Shown: positions 7,003 to 13,723 of the stretch, one piece after another
Layout of the letters: every line of letters starts with the position of its first letter
Position numbering within the stretch: position 1 is the stretch's first letter
Assembly: GCA_029263945.1 (NCBI GenBank)
Contig: JARIDM010000258.1
Location: 1 to 18,370 of the forward strand
DNA: 18,370 bases
Origin: Sporosarcina sp.
GTDB taxonomy: Bacteria > Bacillota > Bacilli > Bacillales_A > Planococcaceae
Direction of reading: 5' to 3'
The notes under the pieces: model-generated
The model's input: only the letters and a program-made list of their open reading frames with translations
Databases searched by the model: none
What the model was told of the DNA's origin: nothing
Translations under genes and position numbers: made by a program

Positions 7003-7022
7003 ATGAGTGAGTGTTCATTCAA
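7003..7022. promoter_or_regulatory. FadR-type operator over the fadH transcript start
   Basis: The 18-bp dyad has half sites TGAGTGA (7004-7010) and TCATTCA (7015-7021), one base short of a perfect inverted repeat. It fits the Bacillus FadR consensus as I know it (TGAATGA-N4-TCATTCA) at all but one half-site position. In B. subtilis FadR, released by long-chain acyl-CoA, represses beta-oxidation genes including fadH; the location just after the -10 box fits repression. Confidence 0.75.
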
Positions 7023-7038
7023 TAGAGGAGGAGTTTAC

Positions 7039-7797
7039 ATGTATGAAGGAAAAGTGATTATCGTAACAGGTGGATCGAGTGGGATGGGCAAGTATATGGC
7101 CATGAAGTTTGCACAAGAAGGCGCTAATGTTGTCATTACTGGAAGGGACGAAGCGCGTTTACTTGCTGCTCAGAAAGAAATTGGAGAAAATGGTCATATC
7201 TTTCAAATGGATGTCCGTAATGTAGAGTCTGTTCAAGCACTTGTTGATTTTACAGATAAGAAATTTGGACGGATTGATGGACTTGTAAATAATGCTGCGG
7301 GTAATTTTGTCGTTCAAGCAGAAAAACTATCTCCAAATGGTTGGAACTCAGTAATTGACATTGTTTTGAACGGTACTTTTTATTGTTCAAGCGCTGTTGG
7401 GAAGTACTGGATTGAGAATAAACAAAAAGGAACTATTTTAAATATGCTTGCGACTTATGCTTGGGATGCAGGTGCTGGTGTGATACACTCAGCGGCAGCC
7501 AAAGCAGGGGTTATGTCTTTAACGCGCACGTTGGCAGTTGAGTGGGGCACACAGTATGGGATACGTGTAAATGGAATCGCACCTGGCCCAATTGAAAGAA
7601 CAGGCGGCGCTGAAAAATTATGGATTTCTGATGAGGCGGCGAAACAAACATTGGCTTCCATTCCGTTAAAAAGATTGGGTAAGCCAGAAGAAATTGCGGA
7701 GTTGGCGGCTTTTATCATGTCAGATAAGGCAGCTTATATGAACGGAGAAATTGTTACGCTTGATGGAGGTCAATGGTTAAATAAATCACCATTTTAA
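7039..7797 (+). CDS. fadH: 2,4-dienoyl-CoA reductase (short-chain dehydrogenase family)
   Basis: A 252-aa SDR enzyme that reduces 2,4-dienoyl-CoA with NADPH during beta-oxidation of unsaturated fatty acids. The cofactor motif TGGSSGMG is at residues 10-17 and NNAAG at 84-88. At the usual YxxxK site the sequence reads SAAAK (Ser151, Lys155): the catalytic Tyr of ordinary SDRs is absent, as expected for dienoyl-CoA reductases, which use other residues. The stretches GNF, EKLSPNGW, IAPGPIERTGGAEKL and DGGQWLN match B. subtilis FadH (YkuF) closely. ATG 7039 is chosen because AGAGGAGGAG precedes it; the in-frame ATG at 7003 lies inside the operator upstream of any transcript. The promoter and FadR-like operator sit just ahead, so induction by fatty acids is expected. 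No clear terminator follows. Confidence 0.93.
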   Translation: MYEGKVIIVTGGSSGMGKYMAMKFAQEGANVVITGRDEARLLAAQKEIGENGHIFQMDVRNVESVQALVDFTDKKFGRIDGLVNNAAGNFVVQAEKLSPNGWNSVIDIVLNGTFYCSSAVGKYWIENKQKGTILNMLATYAWDAGAGVIHSAAAKAGVMSLTRTLAVEWGTQYGIRVNGIAPGPIERTGGAEKLWISDEAAKQTLASIPLKRLGKPEEIAELAAFIMSDKAAYMNGEIVTLDGGQWLNKSPF

Positions 7798-7848
7798 TGG
7801 CGTTACTTTTATAAAAACAATCATTAGCGTCTCGAATGTACCTATCGT

Positions 7849-7881
7849 TTGAGAACGTTTCAACTCACCACTATAGGGCGT
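7849..7881 (+). promoter_or_regulatory. Weak promoter candidate with cre-like dyad upstream of the 75-aa membrane protein
   Basis: TTGAGA (7849-7854) and TATAGG (7872-7877) are 17 bp apart; the -10 is poor. TGAGAACGTTTCAA (7850-7863) matches the CcpA cre pattern with one conserved base wrong. Alternatively GTTTCA (7857-7862) and GGGCGT (7876-7881), 13 bp apart, resemble a sigma-B promoter. The sequence does not decide between these readings. Confidence 0.3.
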
Positions 7882-7954
7882 GAATGAAGCGGTAAACCCA
7901 ATGAATAAGATTTACAAAATGGAGCATCCTTTCTCTAAAGAGGAGGGGTGAATA

Positions 7955-8182
7955 ATGGATATATGGACTGGCCCATTAATAGGTGTGATTCTGATTGTTT
8001 GTCTAATTAGTTACCTTGCGATACGTAAAACATCTAAAATGGCTTCGCTTGTGGGAGAAAGAAATGAAGTTAGTGATTCGGTAGCGGATCATCCATTTGT
8101 ACTGAATCCAATTTTGTGGGTCATATTAACCGTAACAGTTTTTATAGGGATTGTTATTTTTTACTATGCGACCTCTTTCTAA
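7955..8182 (+). CDS. Small two-helix membrane protein of unknown function
   Basis: A 75-aa protein with hydrophobic helices at about residues 6-23 and 51-70, joined by a polar loop of about 27 residues containing KTSKMASLVGERNE. Both ends are probably on the same side of the membrane, with the positively charged loop in the cytoplasm. A strong ribosome site AGAGGAGGGG lies 6 nt before the ATG, which supports real translation. The terminator begins in its last codons and the stop codon falls in the hairpin loop, so the gene closes its own transcript. No family is recognised. It could be co-transcribed with fadH (157 nt upstream, no clear terminator between) or use the weak promoter noted near 7849. 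Confidence 0.75.
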   Translation: MDIWTGPLIGVILIVCLISYLAIRKTSKMASLVGERNEVSDSVADHPFVLNPILWVILTVTVFIGIVIFYYATSF

Positions 8183-8199
8183 ATGAAAGAGGTCTTTTT
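8170..8199 (+). terminator. Terminator overlapping the end of the 75-aa gene
   Basis: GACCTCTTTC (8170-8179) pairs perfectly with GAAAGAGGTC (8185-8194) around a TAAAT loop, followed by five T. The stop codon TAA is in the loop. Confidence 0.92.
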
Positions 8200-8265
8200 G
8201 GAGAAATGAATCCCAACATACGATAAAATTCAGCATTCTTTCCGATAGGTTGCTACTCTTTCTTA

Positions 8266-8308
8266 TGCTATGATAGATATGTGGGGTTTAATTTGCATAG
8301 CTTTGCAA
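8266..8308 (+). promoter_or_regulatory. Extended -10 promoter of darB with a near-palindrome in the leader
   Basis: TGCTATGAT at 8266-8274 is an extended -10 box; no good -35 lies at normal spacing (TTGCTA at 8250 is too close). About 20 nt downstream, TTGCATAGCTTTGCAA (8293-8308) is a 16-bp near-palindrome (7 of 8 base pairs) directly ahead of the ribosome site GAAGGAG. It may be an operator or a leader hairpin. Confidence 0.45.
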
Positions 8309-8324
8309 TAGAAGGAGCGATGAA

Positions 8325-8765
8325 ATGATTTCTATTAAAAACAAAGAATTTTTATTTACGCCGATTACAGACTATATAATATCTGCTGAGAAAGTTGCCC
8401 ATGTTCAAGTAGGTAATAATGCTGAACATGCACTTCTTGTGTTAACAAAGACTGGTTATTCTTCTATTCCTGTACTCGATGCACAAGATAAACTTAAAGG
8501 TTTGCTTAGTATGCGAACGGTTACAGATTCTATACTCGGCTTAGCTCATATTGAATACGAACGTCTACCTGATTTAAAAGTCGATGAAATTATGCGAACG
8601 GAACTGCATACGATTAAGTCGACAGATACGCTTCAAAAAGGACTTGATCTGCTCATTGATCATCCCTTTGTTTGTGTGATTAAGGAAGATGGTACGTTCT
8701 CAGGCATATTGACGAGAAGAGTTATGTTGAAAAAATTCAAAAAATATATTTATAATATCGAGTAA
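8325..8765 (+). CDS. darB: CBS-domain c-di-AMP receptor protein DarB (YkuL/CbpB)
   Basis: A 146-aa cytosolic protein of two CBS domains (about residues 15-70 and 82-140). The segment KVAHVQVGNNAEHALLVLTK followed by TGYSSIPVLD is nearly identical to B. subtilis YkuL, now DarB. DarB and its Listeria counterpart CbpB bind cyclic di-AMP; ligand-free DarB is reported to stimulate the (p)ppGpp synthetase Rel and pyruvate carboxylase, linking potassium/c-di-AMP status to the stringent response and anaplerosis. The C-terminal TRRVMLKKFKKYI tail is also family-like. GAAGGAG lies 7-8 nt before the ATG. In B. subtilis the next gene is ccpC; here a transporter lies between them, behind a terminator. Another c-di-AMP target, ktrC, lies about 9 kb downstream. 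Confidence 0.92.
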   Translation: MISIKNKEFLFTPITDYIISAEKVAHVQVGNNAEHALLVLTKTGYSSIPVLDAQDKLKGLLSMRTVTDSILGLAHIEYERLPDLKVDEIMRTELHTIKSTDTLQKGLDLLIDHPFVCVIKEDGTFSGILTRRVMLKKFKKYIYNIE

Positions 8766-8840
8766 AGTTGATGGATTGAGGTCATCACTTTCTTCAGTTC
8801 CGAGTAGAAGGACTCAAGCTTGGATGATTTATTGACAATG

Positions 8841-8866
8841 AGAAGGCTCCTTCATGGAGCTTTTTT
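8841..8866 (+). terminator. Terminator (possible attenuator) between darB and the exporter gene
   Basis: AAGGCTCC (8843-8850) pairs with GGAGCTTT (8856-8863) with one G-T pair and a 5-nt loop, followed by T to 8866. The next gene's ribosome site starts only a few bases later, so there is little room for a separate promoter after it. Confidence 0.8.
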
Positions 8867-8884
8867 CTATTTAGAGGTGGTAGG

Positions 8885-10372
8885 GTGACGAAAGTAAAAG
8901 AAACAAAACGTCCGCTTGTATTGATTGCTGTTATGTTGGCAATGTTTATGAGCGCAGTTGAAGCAACGATTGTGACAACAGCTATGCCAACGATTGTATC
9001 CGAACTTGGAGGCTTTTCAAGATACAGTTGGGTTTTTTCTTCTTATCTCCTGATGAGCACTGTGACGGTACTTGTGTATGGTAAATTAGCTGATTTATTT
9101 GGAAGAAAACCAATTCTATTTATAGGCTTATCCCTATTTCTGCTCGGTTCGCTTCTTTCTGGATTTGCAAGTTCAATGGAGCAACTAATCGCTTTTAGAT
9201 TATTACAAGGATTGGGTGCTGGCGCAGTTATGCCGATTGCGACAACGATTGTCGGTGATATTTATACGACAGAGGAACGTGCGAAAGTTCAAGGCTATTT
9301 ATCGAGCGTTTGGGGAGTTTCTGCTGTACTCGGGCCGGCAATCGGTGGCACTGTGGTTGCCTATTTAAGGTGGGAATATATTTTTTGGCTGAATATTCCC
9401 CTCGGTATACTTGCAATGATTGGGATTGGATTTTTCTTGCATGAACCTGAGCGAGAAAAGAAAGTTTCCATCGATTATAAAGGGGCGGCCTTGTTAATGG
9501 TATCCCTGTCGGCAATTTTATTTTGGCTTGTAGAAGGTGGCCAATCATTTAATCGGTCTTCCGTGTTAAGTCTTGGTATCTTAACTGTAGCGGTAGGATT
9601 GTTCATTGTGTTTATTTTTGTTGAACGCGCTGCAAAGGATCCGCTCATGCCGTTTTCAATTTGGAAAAATCCTGTTATTTTATATGCTAATCTGGTTTCC
9701 TTCACAACGGGCTTTATTTTAATCGGTGTTTCTACATATTTACCGACTTATGTAACGGGTGTGATGGAACAACCTGCTATCATAGCAGGTTTTGCATTAA
9801 CTTCGATGTCTATAGGTTGGCCACTTGCCTCATCGGCTGCTGGGCATATGCTTATTCGGTATGGCACATTTACGGTTTCATTTATAGGGGGAATCTCTCT
9901 CATTATTGGTTCGGCTTTATTTGTGATCATGAGTCCTTCATCTGGTCCTTTGTGGGCAGCATTGGCAAGTTTTTTTATTGGCGTAGGAATGGGGTTGACG
10001 GGTACTTCATTTGTAGTGACCATTCAAGCCGTTGTGCCTAGGAAGATGCGCGGGTCAGCCACTGCGGCAAATATGTTTATGCGTAACTTTGGTAATACAA
10101 TTGGGGTGGCTTTTTATGGTGCCATTTTAAATATAGGCTTATTAAATTATTTTAAAGGGAAAGAAATTAACTTTGGCCTAGAAGATGTTAATCTGCTCTT
10201 AACGGAGGAATCACGCCAAGCGCTTGGTGTATCGGAAGTTCAATACTTGCAAAAAGGATTGGACATTTCACTACAATGGGTTTATATAGGCGTTTTGTTA
10301 TTTGCGATTGTAAGTGTTTTGTTAATATTACGGATACCCCGTGGGAAGGAACTATTACATGCCGATGACTGA
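8885..10372 (+). CDS. MFS multidrug-type exporter, DHA2 (14-TMS) family
   Basis: A 495-aa inner-membrane proton antiporter of the EmrB/QacA (DHA2) class, with length and hydrophobic spacing fitting 14 helices. Helix 1 carries the family motif in the form EATIVTTAMPTI (Glu in place of the usual Asp), motif A is GKLADLFGRKP, and motif C is VLGPAIGG. It resembles B. subtilis Bmr3-type exporters, but the substrate cannot be read from the sequence. The start is GTG at 8885 with AGAGGTGG about 5 nt before. Its last 14 nt overlap the start of ccpC, so the two are co-transcribed and probably translationally coupled. A terminator hairpin stands directly ahead of the ribosome site and no convincing promoter follows it, so expression may depend on read-through from darB. 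Confidence 0.88.
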   Translation: MTKVKETKRPLVLIAVMLAMFMSAVEATIVTTAMPTIVSELGGFSRYSWVFSSYLLMSTVTVLVYGKLADLFGRKPILFIGLSLFLLGSLLSGFASSMEQLIAFRLLQGLGAGAVMPIATTIVGDIYTTEERAKVQGYLSSVWGVSAVLGPAIGGTVVAYLRWEYIFWLNIPLGILAMIGIGFFLHEPEREKKVSIDYKGAALLMVSLSAILFWLVEGGQSFNRSSVLSLGILTVAVGLFIVFIFVERAAKDPLMPFSIWKNPVILYANLVSFTTGFILIGVSTYLPTYVTGVMEQPAIIAGFALTSMSIGWPLASSAAGHMLIRYGTFTVSFIGGISLIIGSALFVIMSPSSGPLWAALASFFIGVGMGLTGTSFVVTIQAVVPRKMRGSATAANMFMRNFGNTIGVAFYGAILNIGLLNYFKGKEINFGLEDVNLLLTEESRQALGVSEVQYLQKGLDISLQWVYIGVLLFAIVSVLLILRIPRGKELLHADD

Positions 10373-11240
10373 ACTTGAAATGATTAAAACACTCGCGGAA
10401 GAAGGTAATATGCGTAAAGCAGCTGAACGATTATTTTTATCGCAACCTGCATTATCCCAAAGACTACAAGCAATCGAGAAAGAATGGGAAACGTTGCTTT
10501 TTATTCGCTCACAAAAAGGGCTGGAACCAACGCCGGCAGGGGAAATTGTCATTGCTTACGCTAAAGAAGCAATTGTTGAAAGAGCTGAGACGTTTGAAAT
10601 GATTCGAGCAATGGAAGGGAAAATACATGGAACGCTTAAAATTGCCTGTGCCTCTATTATCGGACAGACTTGGTTACCGCAAGTGCTAAAAGAATATGTG
10701 GAACGATATCCCGATGCGCAGATTTCGCTCATGACGGGGTGGAGTTCTGAAATTGTCAAAGCGTTAAATGAACGGGAGGCACATATTGGCATTGTGCGCG
10801 GACAAACGGATTGGAAAGGGAGGAAAATGCACCTCTTTCGCGATCAACTCTATCTTGTGGACCGTGAAATTACAGCACTTGAACAATTGAAAGAGACAAA
10901 GCGTCCTTTTATTCAATTTAAAAGTGATTCTAGTTACCACCGTGAAATTCAATATTGGTGGCAACGTCATTTTTCGAAAAAGCCTGGACGACAAATCACA
11001 GTCGACCAGATTGAAACTTGTAAACAATTAGCCATTAATGGAATTGGTTATGCCATTTTGCCTGCAATTACATTAACAGGTAACGAGCCAGTAAATAAAA
11101 TCCCGTTGCTCAATAGTGACGAGGAGTTTGAATTGACACGTGATACATGGCTGATTGGTTATGACTCTGCTTTTGAACTAAAACAAGTTACCGCGTTCAC
11201 TGAAATCGTACAAGCGCATGCACGGCGGATAGACATCTAA
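10359..11240 (+). CDS. ccpC: LysR-family regulator CcpC
   Basis: A 293-aa LysR-type regulator. The N-terminal helix-turn-helix is NMRKAAERLFLSQPALSQRL, followed by the linker helix and a periplasmic-binding-like effector domain (about residues 90-290). The segments GTLKIACASIIGQTWLP, SLMTGWSSE, RPFIQFKSDSSY, VDQIETCKQ and NGIGYAILP match B. subtilis CcpC closely. CcpC represses citrate synthase and aconitase genes and responds to citrate. ATG 10359 is chosen because it aligns with the CcpC start and has GGGAAGGA 8 nt upstream; a GTG at 10341 in the same frame is rejected. It lies in the darB-ccpC neighbourhood known from B. subtilis, but overlaps an interposed exporter gene by 14 nt. Confidence 0.92.
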   Translation: MPMTELEMIKTLAEEGNMRKAAERLFLSQPALSQRLQAIEKEWETLLFIRSQKGLEPTPAGEIVIAYAKEAIVERAETFEMIRAMEGKIHGTLKIACASIIGQTWLPQVLKEYVERYPDAQISLMTGWSSEIVKALNEREAHIGIVRGQTDWKGRKMHLFRDQLYLVDREITALEQLKETKRPFIQFKSDSSYHREIQYWWQRHFSKKPGRQITVDQIETCKQLAINGIGYAILPAITLTGNEPVNKIPLLNSDEEFELTRDTWLIGYDSAFELKQVTAFTEIVQAHARRIDI

Positions 11241-11243
11241 ACT

Positions 11244-11292
11244 AAAAAGGCCTGTGAAGGGAACGTGTTGTTCTTCTTCAAGGCCTTTTTTA
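11244..11292. terminator. Terminator after ccpC, also facing the NorA-like gene
   Basis: AAAAAGGCCT (11244-11253) pairs with AGGCCTTTTT (11281-11290); inner TGAAG/CTTCA and GAAC/GTTC stems extend the hairpin. A and T runs on either side allow use by both convergent genes. Confidence 0.92.
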
Positions 11293-11305
11293 TTTGAATG
11301 GCTAG

Positions 11306-12502
11306 TTAAGTTTTAATTTGGTTTAGTAGTTCTTTGCTGCGATTCGACCACACCAAGGTGATGACAAAGCAAATCGATAATATAATGGTTCCTAGAATAT
11401 AAGGATAACTTGGTTGAATATCAAACAGTGTCCCAGCCAGTGCAGGGCCGATCATATTCCCTAGACTCATGTAGGCGGTAATCATGCCAGCAGCAAAACC
11501 TTGTTCCTCACCAGCGAGTTTGGAGATGAGTGTATTGACTGCAGGTCGGAGCAATGAAGTTGCTGTAAAGAAGACCGTTGCAACGAGTAGAATTGTTGCA
11601 AAATGATGGACAAACAATATGCCTAACATCGAAAATGCTGCAATTACAAGATTGACGAGAACCACAGGCATTTCTCCGTAAAGTTTAAACAAACGCTCAA
11701 TGACAAAGGTTTGTGCAATAACCCCAACAAAGCCACCTACGGTAATAATGACCGCAATTTGCGTGGGTGTGTATTGATACACTGCCTGCACATACAAAGC
11801 AATTGTTGATTGGAAATTTGCCAGACCGAATGAAAAGACAAACATAATAATAAACATAACGAAGTATGATGTTTGTGTTGACCGTTTAAGTTGTGTAAAT
11901 AAGTTTTCGCGCTTAAGTTTTTTAATTTCTCCAGATGGAATGTTAGGCGGTAAGTTTGGCAACGCGAAAGAAGAAATAACGGCGGCTATTAAAGCTGTGC
12001 CGGCAGCAAAGAAAAACGGGAAAGTTAAGAAGATTGTAGAAAGAAATCCTCCAATCGCTGGGCCAATCATAAAGCCTAGGGACATAGATGCGCCGAGTAA
12101 CCCCATACCTCTACCGCGTTGTTCCAGTGTTGTAATATCTGCTACAAATGCCATCATCGGTGGAACGAGAAATGCAGCGCCTAGTCCTGAGAAGAACCTA
12201 GATACAAAAAGCATCCACAGTGAGGTAGAGAGGCCAAAAGTGATTTGCGCTAAACCGGATATAATTAGTCCGAAGATAATGAGTTTTTTTCGTCCATGTT
12301 TATCTGATAGGTCCCCTGCAAGTGGGGCGAAGATAAATTGTGAAAAAGAGAACATTGCAATTAAAAAACCAAGGACTTGGCCTGCAGCACCAAATTCGCC
12401 TAAGTATTCTGGCATCACTGGAATGATAATTCCAATTCCCGCCATTGTGATAAACATATTGAACATAAGGAGATAAAGTATAGCGTTATTTTTCTTATTC
12501 AC
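11306..12502 (-). CDS. MFS drug exporter, DHA1 (12-TMS) family, NorA/Bmr-like
   Basis: A 398-aa membrane proton antiporter with about 12 helices. Helix 1 reads MAGIGIIIPVMPEYL, motif A is GDLSDKHGRKK, and motif C is GFMIGPAIGG, as in NorA, Bmr and Blt, which export quinolones, dyes and other cationic or amphipathic compounds. A polar loop with PPNIPSGEIKKLKRE at about residues 184-205 separates the two six-helix halves. The start is GTG with AGGGA about 7 nt before it. It is a single-gene unit, convergent with ccpC, preceded by an extended -10 promoter overlapping an inverted repeat. The natural substrate is unknown; a tetracycline-type pump cannot be excluded. Confidence 0.88.
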   Translation of the reverse strand: MNKKNNAILYLLMFNMFITMAGIGIIIPVMPEYLGEFGAAGQVLGFLIAMFSFSQFIFAPLAGDLSDKHGRKKLIIFGLIISGLAQITFGLSTSLWMLFVSRFFSGLGAAFLVPPMMAFVADITTLEQRGRGMGLLGASMSLGFMIGPAIGGFLSTIFLTFPFFFAAGTALIAAVISSFALPNLPPNIPSGEIKKLKRENLFTQLKRSTQTSYFVMFIIMFVFSFGLANFQSTIALYVQAVYQYTPTQIAVIITVGGFVGVIAQTFVIERLFKLYGEMPVVLVNLVIAAFSMLGILFVHHFATILLVATVFFTATSLLRPAVNTLISKLAGEEQGFAAGMITAYMSLGNMIGPALAGTLFDIQPSYPYILGTIILSICFVITLVWSNRSKELLNQIKT

Positions 12503-12544
12503 AAATGGGTCCCTACTTTCTAGATTGTTTCGTGTTGCTAAGTA

Positions 12545-12568
12545 ATTTTACCACAAGCGGTACGTGGT
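12545..12568 (-). promoter_or_regulatory. Extended -10 promoter and dyad upstream of the NorA-like gene
   Basis: On the minus strand TGGTAAAAT (12553-12545) is an extended -10 without a good -35. ACCAC (12550-12554) and GTGGT (12564-12568) form an inverted repeat that overlaps it, placing a possible repressor site in the -10/-35 spacer as in Bmr/Blt-type regulation by a substrate-sensing protein. No regulator gene is adjacent. Confidence 0.4.
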
Positions 12569-12587
12569 TACACCTATCATGAACGAT

Positions 12588-12636
12588 TAAAATAAAAAGA
12601 CCACAAAGGTGCTTTTTACGCACGTTTTTGTGGTCT
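12588..12636 (-). terminator. Terminator of the pot operon
   Basis: AGACCACAAA (12598-12607) pairs with TTTGTGGTCT (12627-12636) with an inner GTGC/GCAC stem. Read on the minus strand it is followed by TTTTTATTTT, right after the potD stop codon. Confidence 0.92.
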
Positions 12637-12649
12637 AGATTGAAAGAGG

Positions 12650-13723
12650 TTAATTTAAATTCATTTTAAAAGTTAAGAATAATTCATTGTAGTGACCGAG
12701 CATATCTAATCCCAAATTCCGGTAGACCTCTAAGTGATCGCGAGATGCTTCATCTGGATAAAACCTTTCATCTCCTACGACTTCTTTATCCATTAAAGAA
12801 AGTGCTGCCGCATTTGGCGTCGCGTATCCAACATAGTCAGCATTGGCTGCCGCTACATCTGCCGCTAGCATGAAGTTTATAAAGGCATGAGCGCCTTCAA
12901 TGTTTTTTGCGGTACGTGGGATGACCATATTGTCAAACCAAAGATTTGAACCTTCTTCAGGTACGATATAGTCAATGTTTTCATTTTCGCTCATCATGTC
13001 AGCTGCTTGACCTGACCAAGTTAAAGAAACAGCTGCTTCCTCATTAATCATTAATTGTGTCACTTCGTCTCCAATGATTGCTTTCACGTTAGGAATTAAC
13101 ATTTTCAGCTTTTCTGTCGCTTCTTCTAATTCTTCAAGTTTTGTTGAGTTCAAAGAATAACCTAAAGAATTCAAACTCATTCCGATCGATTCTCTAGCGC
13201 TATCAACAAGCACAATCTGTTGCGCAAGTGTCGGATTCCATAAATCATCCCAACTTTCAAAAGTTTGTCCGTCAAGGAGGGAAGCGTTATAAGCAATGCC
13301 AAGTGTTCCCCAAAAGTAAGGAAGAGAATACGTATTCATTGGATCGAATGATAAGTTTAAAAAGTAAGGGTCTATATTCTTTGCGTTTGGTATTTTTTCA
13401 TAGTCGATAGGCAGTAGTAAATCTTTTTCCACCATCATTTCAATCATATACTCAGAAGGCATTGAAATGTCATAAGCTGTTCCGCCTTGCTCAATTTTAC
13501 TCATCATGCCTTCGTTAGAGTCAAAGGTTTCATAAACTACTTTAATACCAGTATCTTGTTCAAACTTTTTTAATAGTTGAGGATCAATATATTCTCCCCA
13601 GTTATAAACCGTAATGGTATCTTTTGATGCGCTGCTAGTTCCTGCATTTAATTTCATATTAAACAAAAGCAGACCAATAGAGACAATGAATATTAAGAGG
13701 CTACCGCGTATGATTTCCTTCAT
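12650..13723 (-). CDS. potD: Spermidine/putrescine-binding protein PotD
   Basis: A 357-aa extracellular solute-binding protein that delivers polyamines to PotBC. Positions matching polyamine contacts known in E. coli PotD are visible: Trp42 and Tyr45 in YNWGEY, Ser/Tyr in PSEYM, Asp and Glu in VDSARE, Trp in LTWSG, Trp and Asp in LWFDNM, and Tyr in GYATPN. The N-terminus has a hydrophobic helix at about residues 8-21 but no lipobox cysteine, unlike most Gram-positive binding proteins; it may be a membrane-anchored form or be cleaved near LNA. The ATG overlaps the potC stop (ATGA) and the ribosome site GAAAGGAGG lies inside the end of potC. It is the last gene of the potABCD operon and ends at a strong terminator. 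Confidence 0.93.
   Translation of the reverse strand: MKEIIRGSLLIFIVSIGLLLFNMKLNAGTSSASKDTITVYNWGEYIDPQLLKKFEQDTGIKVVYETFDSNEGMMSKIEQGGTAYDISMPSEYMIEMMVEKDLLLPIDYEKIPNAKNIDPYFLNLSFDPMNTYSLPYFWGTLGIAYNASLLDGQTFESWDDLWNPTLAQQIVLVDSARESIGMSLNSLGYSLNSTKLEELEEATEKLKMLIPNVKAIIGDEVTQLMINEEAAVSLTWSGQAADMMSENENIDYIVPEEGSNLWFDNMVIPRTAKNIEGAHAFINFMLAADVAAANADYVGYATPNAAALSLMDKEVVGDERFYPDEASRDHLEVYRNLGLDMLGHYNELFLTFKMNLN

Noticed and set aside
7003..7038. Upstream ATG extending FadH by 12 residues
   Set aside because: It lies within the FadR-like operator at the transcript start, and AGAGGAGGAG directly serves the ATG at 7039.
7798..7954. Possible riboswitch leader ahead of the 75-aa membrane protein
   Set aside because: I could not match it to any known riboswitch core and found no convincing stem or terminator ahead of the gene.
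8832..8837. TTGACA as a -35 box for the exporter gene
   Set aside because: No -10-like sequence at 16-18 bp; that position falls inside the terminator hairpin.
11940..12476. 178-aa plus-strand open frame opposite the NorA-like exporter
   Set aside because: No ribosome site, composition typical of an antisense shadow, and the opposite strand encodes a clear MFS protein.
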